Origin: DATDIC01 sp963764525
GTDB lineage: Bacteria; Pseudomonadota; Alphaproteobacteria; Acetobacterales; Acetobacteraceae
Length of the DNA stretch: 64,000 nucleotides
NCBI GenBank assembly: GCA_963764525.1
Contig: CAVXTC010000008.1
Location: 1 to 64,000 of the forward strand
Direction of reading: 5' to 3'
Below, piece after piece: positions 9,276 to 17,876 of this stretch. The translations under genes were made by a program, and so were the position numbers. The first letter of the stretch is position 1, and each line of letters starts with the position of its first letter. The notes under the pieces were generated by a model. The model worked only from the letters and a program-made list of their open reading frames with translations. It was not told the DNA's origin and did no database searches.

Positions 9276-9542
9276 TGAGATTCCCATCCGGCTCGAAGTT
9301 GGCACCGTGGAAGCACCCGGGGAAGCAAAATGGACGTCGCTTTGACATCCGGGGAAGCACGACGACGCCTAAAGCGCGGCGCCGCGATGGAATACGATGG
9401 CTGCTGGTATGGCCTATCTCGCCGGCGGAAAACTGGGACTTCGAGACCCTTCCCATGCCGGCCAAAGCTGAAAGCTCGCTGCTTTGCGCTTTCAGCTGCT
9501 TCCCCCCTGCTTCCCCGACTTTCATGCCGAGGATGGGGAAGC
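9276..9542 (+). other. Non-coding stretch at the element edge
   Basis: About 270 bp between the acetyltransferase relic and the tRNA terminator. Open frames here have no recognisable domain and no convincing ribosome-binding site. I see no attachment-site repeat of the tRNA end within it. Confidence 0.3.
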
Positions 9543-9568
9543 AAAAACGGCCCCGAAGGGCCGTTCTA
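9543..9568 (-). terminator. Rho-independent terminator of tRNA-Gly
   Basis: On the minus strand the sequence reads aacggcccttcggggccgtt followed by a run of T. It is a tight stem with a TTCG-type loop and U tract, 25 bp beyond the 3' end of the tRNA gene and in the right orientation to end its transcript. Confidence 0.85.
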
Positions 9569-9592
9569 ATCGATTGATTTCCTGAGGAAATT

Positions 9593-9667
9593 TGGAGCGG
9601 GCGAAGGGATTCGAACCCTCGACCCCAACCTTGGCAAGGTTGTGCTCTACCCCTGAGCTACGCCCGC
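9593..9667 (-). tRNA. tRNA-Gly (GCC anticodon)
   Basis: The minus strand folds as a cloverleaf. The acceptor arm pairs GCGGGCG with CGCCCGC plus discriminator T and an encoded CCA (9593-9595). The D arm is in GTAGCTCAGGGGTAGAGC, the anticodon loop is CTTGCCAAG with GCC, and the T arm is GAGGGTTCGAATCCCT. The 3' end faces the conjugative-element remnant, and tRNA-Gly 3' ends are common integration sites for such elements. No second copy of the 3' end was found within the window, so use as an att site is inference. Confidence 0.95.
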
Positions 9668-9960
9668 GCTCCAGCGGACCGAGCAGGCTACCTAGAAGCG
9701 TTCCCCTCGGTTTGCAAGCTGCCAGGCTGCCTCGGCCGGTCGCCTGCCGGTCCTGCCGGCATCTGGACGAGGCCCCGCCCCAACGGCATGGTCGCGGTCC
9801 ACCCGGCGAGCTTGTCTGCCGTGCCGGCCGTAACATCTATCGGGCAGCACTCAGGCACGCTCCCCCCGGGACACCCCCGGACACCCCCCGGGCAACGCTC
9901 CCCAGACCCATCCCGGGGCATCCCCCCGGCCCACCAGGAAGACCAGGAAAACCCAGTGTC
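9668..9960 (+). other. Intergenic region, tRNA-Gly to ybbN
   Basis: About 290 bp, very C-rich on the plus strand around 9855-9950, with repeated ccccccgg-type runs. It must carry divergent promoters for tRNA-Gly and ybbN. No clear -35/-10 pair, operator or gene can be named by eye. Confidence 0.35.
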
Positions 9961-10893
9961 ATGGACGTGATCATCGGCCAAAACCAGCCTGCCGCCGGCG
10001 CCGCCGGCATGATCGTTGACGGCGACCAGAAGACCTTCATGCAGGACGTAATCGAAGCCTCGCGCCAGCTTCCCGTCCTGGTGGATTTCTGGGCCACTTG
10101 GTGCGGGCCCTGCAAGCAGCTCACGCCGACGCTGGAAAAGGTCGTGCGCGGCGCCGCCGGGCGGGTGAAGCTGGTCAAGATCGACATCGACCAGAACCGC
10201 TCCTTGGTGCAGCAGCTCGCGCAGATTGGGCTCCCGTTGCAGTCCGTCCCAACTGTGGCGGCGTTCTGGCAGGGTCAGATCGCTGACCTGTTCCAGGGCG
10301 CACAGCCGGAATCGGAAGTGAAACGGTTCGTCGAGACCCTGTTGAAACTCGCGGGCGGTTCCATGCCGTCCGCTGACCTGCTGGCGGAAGCCAAGGCGGC
10401 GTTGGAGGGCGGCGACGCGGAGGGGGCCGGCCGGGTGTTCAGCGAGTTGCTGGCTCAGGAACCGGAGAACCCGGAGGCCTGGGGCGGGCTGATCCGTGCG
10501 CTGATGGCGCTGGGTCAGGAGGATCAGGCGACCGACGCTCTGGCTCAGGTGCCGGCCAGGATCGCCGACCATGCCGAGATCGCCGGCGCCCGCAGTGCGC
10601 TGGCGCTGGCGCAGGAGGGGCGCCAGGCGAAATCCCAGCTTGCATCGCTGCAAGCGCGCGTAGCCGCCGATCCCGCCGATTTCCAGGCGCGCTACGATCT
10701 CGCCAGCGCGCTCAATGCCAGCGGCGACCGTGAGGCGGCAGCGGAGCATCTGCTCGACATCATGCGCCGCAACCGCGCCTGGAACGAGGATGCCGCGCGG
10801 CTGCAATTGCTGAAGCTGTTCGAGGCGTGGGGGTTCGACGACCCGGCCACCATGGCGGCGCGCCGAAAGCTGTCGGCGCTGCTGTTTTCCTGA
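9961..10893 (+). CDS. ybbN: Thioredoxin-fold co-chaperone YbbN/CnoX
   Basis: CnoX/YbbN is a cytoplasmic thioredoxin-TPR protein that holds stress-damaged clients and passes them to GroEL or DnaK. The ATG at 9961 gives 310 residues. The thioredoxin domain spans about 25-130 with WCGPC (Cys48 and Cys51) intact, so a redox-active form is possible, unlike the E. coli protein. The C-terminal 170 residues form TPR-like helices (AGRVFSELLAQEPENPEAWG, FQARYDLASALNASGDREAA). The stop overlaps the next start by one base. Length and layout are typical. Confidence 0.93.
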   Translation: MDVIIGQNQPAAGAAGMIVDGDQKTFMQDVIEASRQLPVLVDFWATWCGPCKQLTPTLEKVVRGAAGRVKLVKIDIDQNRSLVQQLAQIGLPLQSVPTVAAFWQGQIADLFQGAQPESEVKRFVETLLKLAGGSMPSADLLAEAKAALEGGDAEGAGRVFSELLAQEPENPEAWGGLIRALMALGQEDQATDALAQVPARIADHAEIAGARSALALAQEGRQAKSQLASLQARVAADPADFQARYDLASALNASGDREAAAEHLLDIMRRNRAWNEDAARLQLLKLFEAWGFDDPATMAARRKLSALLFS

Positions 10894-11558
10894 TGACGGG
10901 TTTCCATCCGCGGGCGGAGGAGCTGCCGGCCGAATTTCCGGTGTTCCCGCTTGAGGGTGCGTTGCTGCTGCCGCGCGGCAAGTTGCCGCTCAATATTTTC
11001 GAACCGCGCTATTTGGCGATGGTCGAGGATGCCATGGGCGCCGGACGGATCTTCGGCATGATCCAGCCGGATCCTGCCAGTCCGGCCGGAAAATGCGGGC
11101 CTGGGCTGTATCGGATCGGCTGCCTGGGGCGGCTCTCGTCGTTCAGCGAGACCGAGGACGGACGGTTCCTGATCACGCTCACCGGGGTGATCCGCTTTTC
11201 GGTCGCGGCCGAGCTTCCGCCGCGCCGCGGCTACCGCGGGGTGCATGGGGACATTTCCGACTATCTCGACGACCTCGACCTGGAACCGCGCTCGATCGGA
11301 GTGGAGCGCGAGGCGGTGCTGGCTGCGCTTCGCAGCTATTTCAGCCGCCGCGGCTTCGAGGCGAACTGGGAGGCGATCCGCAAGATCCCCGACGACATGC
11401 TGGTGATCACGTTGTCCATGATCTGTCCGTTCGAGCCGGCCGAGAAGCAGGCCTTGCTGGAGGCCCCGACGGATGCCGACCGGGCGGTGGCGCTGCTGGC
11501 GTTGCTGCAAATGGGGGCGGCCGCTCCGGACGCTCCGGCCGGCTATCGCGTGAGTTGA
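10893..11558 (+). CDS. LON peptidase substrate-binding domain protein
   Basis: A 221-residue stand-alone LON N-terminal domain without ATPase or protease parts. LPLNIFEPRYLAMVEDAM and FGMIQPD near the N-terminus and the helical DMLVITLSMICPFEPAEKQA near the end are the usual signature boxes. The ATG shares one base with the ybbN stop, so the two are translationally coupled. In alphaproteobacteria this gene commonly follows ybbN. Molecular role is uncertain; substrate recognition in protein quality control is the usual suggestion. Confidence 0.9.
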   Translation: MTGFHPRAEELPAEFPVFPLEGALLLPRGKLPLNIFEPRYLAMVEDAMGAGRIFGMIQPDPASPAGKCGPGLYRIGCLGRLSSFSETEDGRFLITLTGVIRFSVAAELPPRRGYRGVHGDISDYLDDLDLEPRSIGVEREAVLAALRSYFSRRGFEANWEAIRKIPDDMLVITLSMICPFEPAEKQALLEAPTDADRAVALLALLQMGAAAPDAPAGYRVS

Positions 11559-11562
11559 CCCG

Positions 11563-11775
11563 ATGTCCGATGAACCCGTTTCCGATGAACCCGTCCGCCC
11601 GGCGCCGATCGATCCCCGGTTGCTGGAAATCCTGGTGTGTCCGCTGACGAAGGGACCGCTGGAGTACGACCGCGACAAAGGGGAGCTGATCAGCCGTCAG
11701 GCGGGCCTCGCCTACCCGGTGCGCGACGGCATTCCGATCATGCTGCCCGAGGAAGCCCGGCCGCTGGAAGCGTGA
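11563..11775 (+). CDS. Trm112/UPF0434 (YcaR) family protein
   Basis: A 70-residue protein whose core reads LLEILVCPLTKGPLEYDRDK, then ELISRQAGLAYPVRDGIPIM, the Trm112-like fold. Only one Cys of the zinc-ribbon is kept, as in many bacterial members. Eukaryotic and archaeal homologues activate methyltransferases; the bacterial role is unknown. The N-terminus contains a duplicated SDEPVSDEPV. It lies 4 bp after the LON-domain gene in the same operon. Confidence 0.9.
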   Translation: MSDEPVSDEPVRPAPIDPRLLEILVCPLTKGPLEYDRDKGELISRQAGLAYPVRDGIPIMLPEEARPLEA

Positions 11776-11785
11776 ACATCGCAAT

Positions 11786-11823
11786 CTCCCCTCCCCCCTG
11801 TGGGAGGGGCTGAGGGAGAGGTC
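11786..11823. repeat. GC-rich palindromic dispersed repeat (type 1)
   Basis: A copy of the ccctcccc...gtgggagggg palindrome, sitting between the Trm112-like gene and the DUF971 gene. Close relatives occur near 29150, 41450, 51520 and 52010-52075. As RNA it would fold into a stable hairpin. Confidence 0.6.
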
Positions 11824-11832
11824 GCACCCATA

Positions 11833-12186
11833 ATGCCGGTCGTCACCGAGCTTCGCCTTAACCGCGCCGACCACACGCTGGACGTCGCGTTCGACGATGG
11901 CGTCCGGTTCACCTTGCCGGCTGAATATCTGCGCGTGGAAAGCCCCAGCGCCGAGGTGCAGGGCCACGGGCCCGGCGAGCGCAAGGTGATCGCCGGCCGT
12001 CGGCATGTGGGGATCATGACGATCGAGCCGGTGGGCAATTATGCGGTGCGGCTGATCTTCGATGATCTGCACGACACCGGTATTTTCTCTTGGGAGTATT
12101 TGCACGAGCTGGGCCGGGAGCAGGAGCAGCGCTGGCAACGCTACCTGGACGCGCTGGCCACGCGGGGGTTGAGCCGCAATCCGTGA
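11833..12186 (+). CDS. DUF971 domain protein
   Basis: A 117-residue protein made of one DUF971 domain, the fold also found at the N-terminus of gamma-butyrobetaine hydroxylase and in ApbC-associated proteins. Diagnostic parts are FDDGVRFTLPAEYLRVESPS, VGNYAVRLIFDDLHDTGIFS and WEYLHELGREQEQRW. It may help in iron-sulfur or metal handling; this is inferred from family context. The ATG at 11833 was chosen because MPVVTELRLNRADHTLDVAF is the usual N-terminus. Confidence 0.88.
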   Translation: MPVVTELRLNRADHTLDVAFDDGVRFTLPAEYLRVESPSAEVQGHGPGERKVIAGRRHVGIMTIEPVGNYAVRLIFDDLHDTGIFSWEYLHELGREQEQRWQRYLDALATRGLSRNP

Positions 12187-12363
12187 TCAGCCCTACGCTT
12201 GCTCAATTGCGAAAACCGCGTCGGCTGTTTCTGTTGGCAGCCGGTGGCGTGGACAGTGGTAAACCGATTGTCCAGGGATCATAGCGATATCGTAAGCGGT
12301 GTCAGGTTGGCGCCGGAGCCCGGGTTGGCACCCGGCACCAATGCCGCTCTATGATCACCCCCC
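12187..12363 (+). other. Short intergenic region
   Basis: About 180 bp between the DUF971 gene and the ferritin-like gene. No gene, repeat or regulatory motif stands out. Confidence 0.3.
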
Positions 12364-13236
12364 ATGAAACACTGGCGAATCGACCGATATCGCGTGGGAC
12401 CGCTTCGACACCGCCAAGCTGGATCCGGCGATCATCCCGCTGGTGAAGGCCGCCGCGATGGTGGAGCGGAACGGCACCGACTATGCCATCTACCTGAACC
12501 GGGTGTTCCACGACGACCCCGATTTCCGCGGCGCGGCCGATTACTGGGCCGAGGAAGAAGTCCAGCACGGCGACGCGCTCGGCCGCTGGGCGATGCTGGC
12601 CGATCCGGGCTGGGACTACGCCGCCGCCTTCGCCCGCTACAAGGCCGGATACCAGCTTGCCGCTGGACGCCGAGGCCTCGGTGCGCGGGATCGCGCACGG
12701 GTGAGCTGATCGCTCGCTGCATGGTGGAAACCGGCACATCCAGCTACTACACCGCGCTGGCGGATGCCACGGCCGAGCCGGTATTGGCGCAGATCTGCCG
12801 CCACATCGCCGCCGACGAGTTCCGCCACTTCAAGCTGTTCTACGACCACATGCGCCGCTATCTCGGCCGCGAGCGCATCGGCCTGCCGCGCCGCCTGCTG
12901 ATCGCCGCCGGCCGCATCACCGAAAGCGAGGACGACGAACTGGCCTTCGCCTGGCACTGCGGCAACGAGCCGGTGTCATCGCCCTATGATCGGCGCCGCT
13001 GCATCGCCGCCTACATGGTGCCGGCGATCGGCTTCTACCGGTTCCGCCACATCGAGCGCGGCATGGGGATGATCTTCAAGGCTGTCGGCCTGCCGCCGCG
13101 CGGCCGACTGTCGGATTTCGGCGCACGGACCCTGTGGCGCCTTCATGGGGTGTCGTCGGCGAAACGTCCTGCCCGGCTGATCGGAGCGCGCGAGCCGGTG
13201 GAGCATGCTGGACGCAACGTGAGGCCGTTCCGGTAA
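12364..13236 (+). pseudogene. Ferritin-like diiron-carboxylate protein, three frameshifts
   Basis: A ferritin-like four-helix protein. Reading starts at 12364 (MKHWRID), shifts by an extra c near 12388 to DIAWDRFDTAKLDPAIIPLV, and continues to YWAEEEVQHGDALGRW, which carries the first Glu..His iron-ligand pair. Two further single-base indels near 12656 and 12690 lead to RTGELIARCMVETGTSSYY and ICRHIAADEFRHFKLFYDHM, the second ligand set. Repaired length is about 290 residues. The specific reaction cannot be told from the sequence; a stress-related iron or oxygen function is the general guess. Confidence 0.7.
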
Positions 13237-13343
13237 GGTAAGCTGAGATTTCGGGCGGCAACCGGAGCCTCGATTCTGCGCACGCCCTGACTTGGGCTCG
13301 AAGGCGCCGGCGGACTTGCCGTCGGCAATCAAGGAACCACACC

Positions 13344-13547
13344 GTGCATCGCTGGCACTGGGCACGCATCCTGCTGATCATCCCGTTCGTCGCGGTGCTC
13401 TGGGTGCCGTTCTACAACCGCACCGAGCCGACGCTCTGGTCGTTTCCGTTCTTCTACTGGTACCAGCTCGCTGTGGATCCTGCTCAGCGCGTGGTGATCG
13501 GCCTCGTCTATCTGCTCGAACACCGGACGGGAGCCGTAGTCCGATGA
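13344..13547 (+). CDS. DUF3311 membrane protein, partner of MctP
   Basis: A 67-residue small membrane protein with a GTG start preceded by aaggaa. The first helix is ARILLIIPFVAVLWVPFYN, followed by the family signature LWSFPFFYWYQL. After that, an extra c and a missing g cause a local frame swap (should read LLWILLSAVVIG), so the frame returns and the end is in phase. Its TGA overlaps the ATG of the symporter gene. DUF3311 genes precede solute:sodium symporters of the MctP type and probably form a small subunit of the permease. Confidence 0.7.
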   Translation: MHRWHWARILLIIPFVAVLWVPFYNRTEPTLWSFPFFYWYQLAVDPAQRVVIGLVYLLEHRTGAVVR

Positions 13548-15087
13548 ACTGGGATTGCCATCACCGTCTTCGTGCTGCTGTTCCTGCTGGTCACCTGGCT
13601 CGGCTTCGTCGCCGCGCGCTGGCGCAAGGGCGATCTGGACCTGCTGCATGAATGGGGGCTGGGCGGCCGTCGCTTCGGCACCGTCGTCACCTGGTTCCTG
13701 CTCGGCGGCGATCTCTATACCGCCTACACCTTCATCGCCGTGCCGGCGCTGCTGTACGGCGCCGGCGCGATCGGCTTCTTCGCCGTGCCGTACACGATCA
13801 TGATCTATCCGATCCTGTATCTGGTGTTTCCCCGGCTTGTGGGCGGTGTGCCACCGGCACGGCTATGTCACCTCGGCGGATTTCGTGCGCGGCCGGTTCG
13901 GCAACCGCTGGCTGGCGCTGGCGATCGGGGTGACCGGCATGGTGGCGACGATGCCGTACATCGCGCTTGCAGCTCGTCGGCATGCAGGTGGTGATCGGCG
14001 CGCTCGGCTTCGACACGACCGGCGTGGCGCGGCGATCTGCCGCTGATCATCGCCTTCGTGATCCTTGCCGCGTTCACCTATACCTCCGGCCTGCGCGCGC
14101 CGGCGATGATCGCGGTGGTGAAGGACACTGCTGATCTACATCACGGTGATCGCCGCGATCATCGTGATCCCGATCGAGCTCGGCGGGTTCGGCAAGATCT
14201 TCGGCGCCGTTCCCGCGGCCAAGCTGCTGCTCGCCACGCCGCCCGCCGGATCCTGGGGCAGCTTCAGCGCCTATGCCACGCTGGCGCTCGGTTCGGCGCT
14301 CGCGCTGTTCCTGTATCCGCATTCGATCACCGGCATCCTCGGCGCCTCCAGCGGCCGGGTGATCCGGCGCAATGCCGCGCTGCTGCCGGCCTATTCGCTG
14401 CTGCTGGGCCTGCTGGCGCTGCTCGGCTTCATGGCGGTTGCCGCCGGGCTGGCGCAAGATGCCGGAATTCGCCGGCGGGTTCAAAACCTACGGCAACAAT
14501 TTCGCGGTCCCGGCGCTGATCCTGTCCGCCTTCCCGGGCTGGTTCGTCGGCCTTGCGTTCGCCGCCATCGCCATCGGCGCGCTGGTGCCGGCGGCGATCA
14601 TGTCGATCGCCACCGCCAATATCTTCACCCGCAACATCTATCGCGAGTTCATCAATCCCGCCTGCACCGACGCCCAGGAGAGCTCGGTCGCCAAGATCGT
14701 TTCGCTGCTGGTGAAGGCCGGGGCGCTGGTCTTCATCTTCGCGCTGCCGCTGCAATACGCGCTCTGGCTGCAGTTGCTCGGCGGCGATGTGGATCATCCA
14801 GACGCTGCCGTCGGTGATCCTGGCGCTTTATACGCGCATGCTGAACGGCTGGGCATTGCTGATCGGCTGGGCGGCGGGCGTCATTCTCGGGCACCTGGAT
14901 GGCGGCCGCGGTGAACTTCGCGCCGGTCTATCCGCTGACGCCTGTTCGGCACCACCATCCCCTGCTACATCGCGCTGTCGTCGCTGATGGTGAATCTGAT
15001 CGTCTCCGTCGTGCTGTCGCTGCTGTTCAACCCGGTCGTCTCCGACCGCCACCGCGACGTGACCACGCGCCGGCGGATTACGCCTGA
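13544..15087 (+). pseudogene. mctP: Monocarboxylate permease MctP-like (SSS family), about ten indels
   Basis: A sodium:solute symporter of about 500 residues that takes up lactate, pyruvate, propionate or similar acids in alphaproteobacteria. Recognisable blocks in successive frames are VLLFLLVTWLGFVAARWRKG, EWGLGGRRFGTVVTWFLLGG, HRHGYVTSADFVRGRFGNRW, TYTSGLRAPAMIAVVKD, YPHSITGILGASSGRVIRRN, AIMSIATANIFTRNIYREF and a last membrane block ending at 15087. Indels, nearly all one inserted base, occur near 13550, 13837, 13967, 14027, 14130, 14456, 14787, 14886, 14945 and 15068. The density is too high and uniform for natural decay, so sequencing error is likely. Confidence 0.8.
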
Positions 15088-15149
15088 CCGAGCGGCATTC
15101 ACCACCGCTTAATCCGCTTCGCGCCCACGCTTACCGCCGGAGGTGAAGC

Positions 15150-16703
15150 GTGCTGGCCGAACGAATCGAATTGCTGCGCAGTGCCTGCTGCGGCGGCGAT
15201 CGAGGCCGGGACGCTTCGCCGCGGCTGAAGCGATCTGCCATCAGCTGCTGGCGAATCCCGGCCGCGACCCGGAAGCAGAGCTGCTGCTCGGCCTGGCACT
15301 CGGCGCGCAGGGCCGCACGGCCGCAGGCGGGACCGCTGCTGGACCGCGCCGCGCCGCCACCGACCCGGTCACGCACATCCGTGCCGGGATTTGGCGGAGC
15401 TGCTGCGGCTCGGCCGTCCCGCCGAAGCGGCGAGCAGTATCGCGCCTGGCTGGCGCGCAGCGCCGGACGACTGCGGCGGCGCATCATGCGCTCGGCATGC
15501 TGTTGGCCGGATTGGGCGAGATCCGAGACCGCGATCGGTCATTTCCGCCGTGCCGTCGCGATCGACCCGGGCCCGGCAATGGGCTGGTCCAATCTCGGCA
15601 TGATGCTGAAGATCGAGCGGCGGTTCGAGGAGGCGGTCGCCGCGCACGACGCAGCAGTGGCGCGCGCGCCGGAGGACCCGCAGATCCGCGTTAACCGCGC
15701 CGTCGCCTTGCTGCACGCCGGCCGGATGACCGAGGCCTGGCGCGACTACGAATGGCGGCTGCGGCAGCCCGGCCACACCGCGCTTCCCGCTGGCAACGCT
15801 GCTGCCGGACCTTGCCGGGCTGGATCTTGCCGGACGCACGGTGCTGGTGACGCATGAGGAAGGGTTCGGCGATACGCTGCAGTTCCTGCGCTACGTCCCG
15901 CTGCTGGCGGAGCGTGGGGCGAAGGTGCTGTTGGCGGTGCCGCAGGCGCTTGCCCGGATCGCCGCTACGGTCGGTGGGGTGCTGTCGAGGTCCTGCCTGC
16001 CGGCCTTCCACCTCTCCCGTTCGCCGGAGACTCCGACGCTGCCCCCGCGAACGGGAGAGGTGGAGTTGTGGCGAGTGGCGGTTCGATTTCCACTGCCCGG
16101 TGTTCAGCCTTCCCCGTGCGTTCGGCACGACACTCGACGACGATCCCGTCCGCGACGCCGTACCTCTTCGCCGATCCGGCATTGGTCGCGGCCTGGGCGC
16201 GCCGTCTTCCGCCGGCGGCAGGCGGGTCGGGCTGGTCTGGGCCGGGCAGGCGCGTCCCTGGCTGCCGGGGTTCTCCACGCTGGATGCACGCCGGAGCGCC
16301 GGGCTCGCCAGCTTCGCCCCGCTTGCCTCGGTTCCCGGCGTCCGCTTCATCAGCCTGCAGAAGGGTCCGCCGGCGGCCGAGGCCGGCACGCCCCCGCCCG
16401 GTCTGGTGCTGCATGACCCCATGCCGGAGATCACCGATTTCGCCGATACGGCCGCGATCATCGCCAATCTGGACCTGGTGATCAGCGTCGATACCTCGGT
16501 GGTGCATCTGGCCGGGGCGCTGGGCAAGCCGGTGTTCCTGCTCGACCGCTACGACAATTGCTGGCGCTGGTTCAGCGACCGGGACGACAGCCCCTGGTAC
16601 CCGCGGCTGCGCATCTTTCGCCAGACCGGTGCTGGGCGACTGGAGCGGCCCGATGCAGCGCGCCGCCGCCGCGCTGCGCGCCATCACGACCGGATCTGGC
16701 TGA
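15150..16703 (+). pseudogene. TPR protein with glycosyltransferase-9/41-like C-terminus, frameshifted
   Basis: The GTG start at 15150 follows ggagg. The N-terminal 220 residues are tetratricopeptide repeats in shifting frames (FAAAEAICHQLLANPGRDPE; AIGHFRRAVAIDPGPAMGWS; EEAVAAHDAAVARAPEDPQI). Next come GRTVLVTHEEGFGDTLQFLR and VGLVWAGQARPWLPG. The final block DLVISVDTSVVHLAGALGKP with VFLLDRYDNCWRWF is typical of TPR proteins with a GT-B glycosyltransferase-like C-terminus. A 54-bp palindrome (16009-16062) interrupts the region between them. At least six indels are present. Target and sugar are unknown. Confidence 0.7.
16009..16062. repeat. Palindromic element inside the TPR-glycosyltransferase gene
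   Basis: Perfect 16-bp arms, cacctctcccgttcgc at 16009-16024 and its reverse complement at 16047-16062, flank a 22-bp loop. Homologous proteins are not expected to have sequence here; one frame reads LPPLPFAGDSDAAPANGRGG. It belongs to the same ctctcccg..cgggagag family as the copy near 61940. Confidence 0.75.
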
Positions 16704-16753
16704 TTTGTCCTCTTGCAGGAGGCGGCCGGGGGAAGAGTTTCGTGCGCTGATTA

Positions 16754-17720
16754 TCAGGCTGCCCGCGCATACAGCCGGCTGAGCTCCGCTCCCAGGAACG
16801 CGGCGATCGCGCCCGGGCCCGAGCGAGCGCGTGCCGGTGCGCCCATCGCGCGCCTCCGCCTCCGCATTGTAATTGGTGTTCGGTGTTGACGTCGTAAGCC
16901 AGCGGCCGCCCCGACTGGTCGGTGATGAATTCCACACCGGCCACCTCGATCCCGCTGGCGGCGAGGAACCGCTCGACCCGCGCACGCAACCCATCCGGCA
17001 TGCCGGGAATGATACGAAACTTTGCCGGCGGCGCTTCGGCGGGACGGACGGTGTCGCCAAGGGCACAGGCATCGGCCGGGCAGAGCTCGAAGCCCTGGCT
17101 GGTGTCCACCTCCACGGCATACAGAAATCGTCCGCCGACGAATTCGGCACGGGTGATGACGGGGCGTGGTGCGCGCACGTAGTCCTGCAGGAGCTGCATC
17201 CCATCGACCGGCGGCTCGTACTCCGTCGCTCTCGGTGTAAGCGGCCAGTGCCGCGGCGGTCGGAAACAGCCGCACGCCCAGCCCCTTGCCGCCGCGATTG
17301 GGCTTCAGGATCACCGGCCCGTCGCTGAAATGCCGCCCGGCGGCCTCCGCCAGGCGTTCGCGTCCGGCGACCAGCACGGTACGCGGCGTGTCAATGCCGT
17401 GCCGCTCAAGTGCGGCGTATTGCCGGGCCTTGCTGATTTCCAGGTCGAGCGCGTCGGGGCCGTTCACCACACGCCGGCCCCATCGGGTCAGCCAAGCCAG
17501 CACGGCCGGCGGTGAGCTCGGCGCTGTAGCGATGGTCGCGGGTGTGCGACGAGGCGCTCATGCGGTTGTAGAACACCCCCTCCGGCGGCGGGGCCGACAA
17601 GTCGAAGCTGCCGGCATCCAGGAACCACTCGGTCCAGGGCAGATTGCGGCGATCGAACGCTTCGGCCAGCGGCGGCAGCCAGGCGAGGTTTTCGTGCAGG
17701 ACGTGAATGCGGGGGGACAT
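16754..17720 (-). pseudogene. ATP-grasp (RimK-like) ligase, frameshifted
   Basis: The start at 17720 gives MSPRIHVLHENLAWLPPLAE and VFYNRMSASSHTRDHRYS, a pre-ATP-grasp domain. After a shift come RRVVNGPDALDLEISKARQY and GPVILKPNRGGKGLGVRLF, the ATP-binding lysine and glycine loop. Then YVRAPRPVITRAEFVGGRFL and the metal-binding end (GRPLAYDVNTNTNYN once repaired) follow. The protein ends at 16754 with FLGAELSRLYARAA. This is the RimK-type fold used to add amino acids or other amines to a carboxylate. At least three indels are present. The substrate is unknown. Confidence 0.7.
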
Positions 17721-17876
17721 GCGGTTGGCTCCGGGACTTCTGGCCAAGATAGAAGCAATTTCCACAAGACCTGCAATTACCCGCTGATAATAAAAACGTG
17801 GTGCCTTTTCACCGAGCAAACGAAGAAATTAATTCTGCTAAGGCTCCTTCCTGTGAGAGCTTCCGGCACCGCTTCG

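Noticed and set aside
8890..9525. A 211-codon minus-strand open frame as a gene
   Set aside because: It overlaps the relaxase and acetyltransferase relics in other frames and has no domain; the readable homology lies in neighbouring frames.
9275..9577. A 100-codon plus-strand ORF before tRNA-Gly
   Set aside because: It has no domain or ribosome-binding site and runs through the tRNA terminator.
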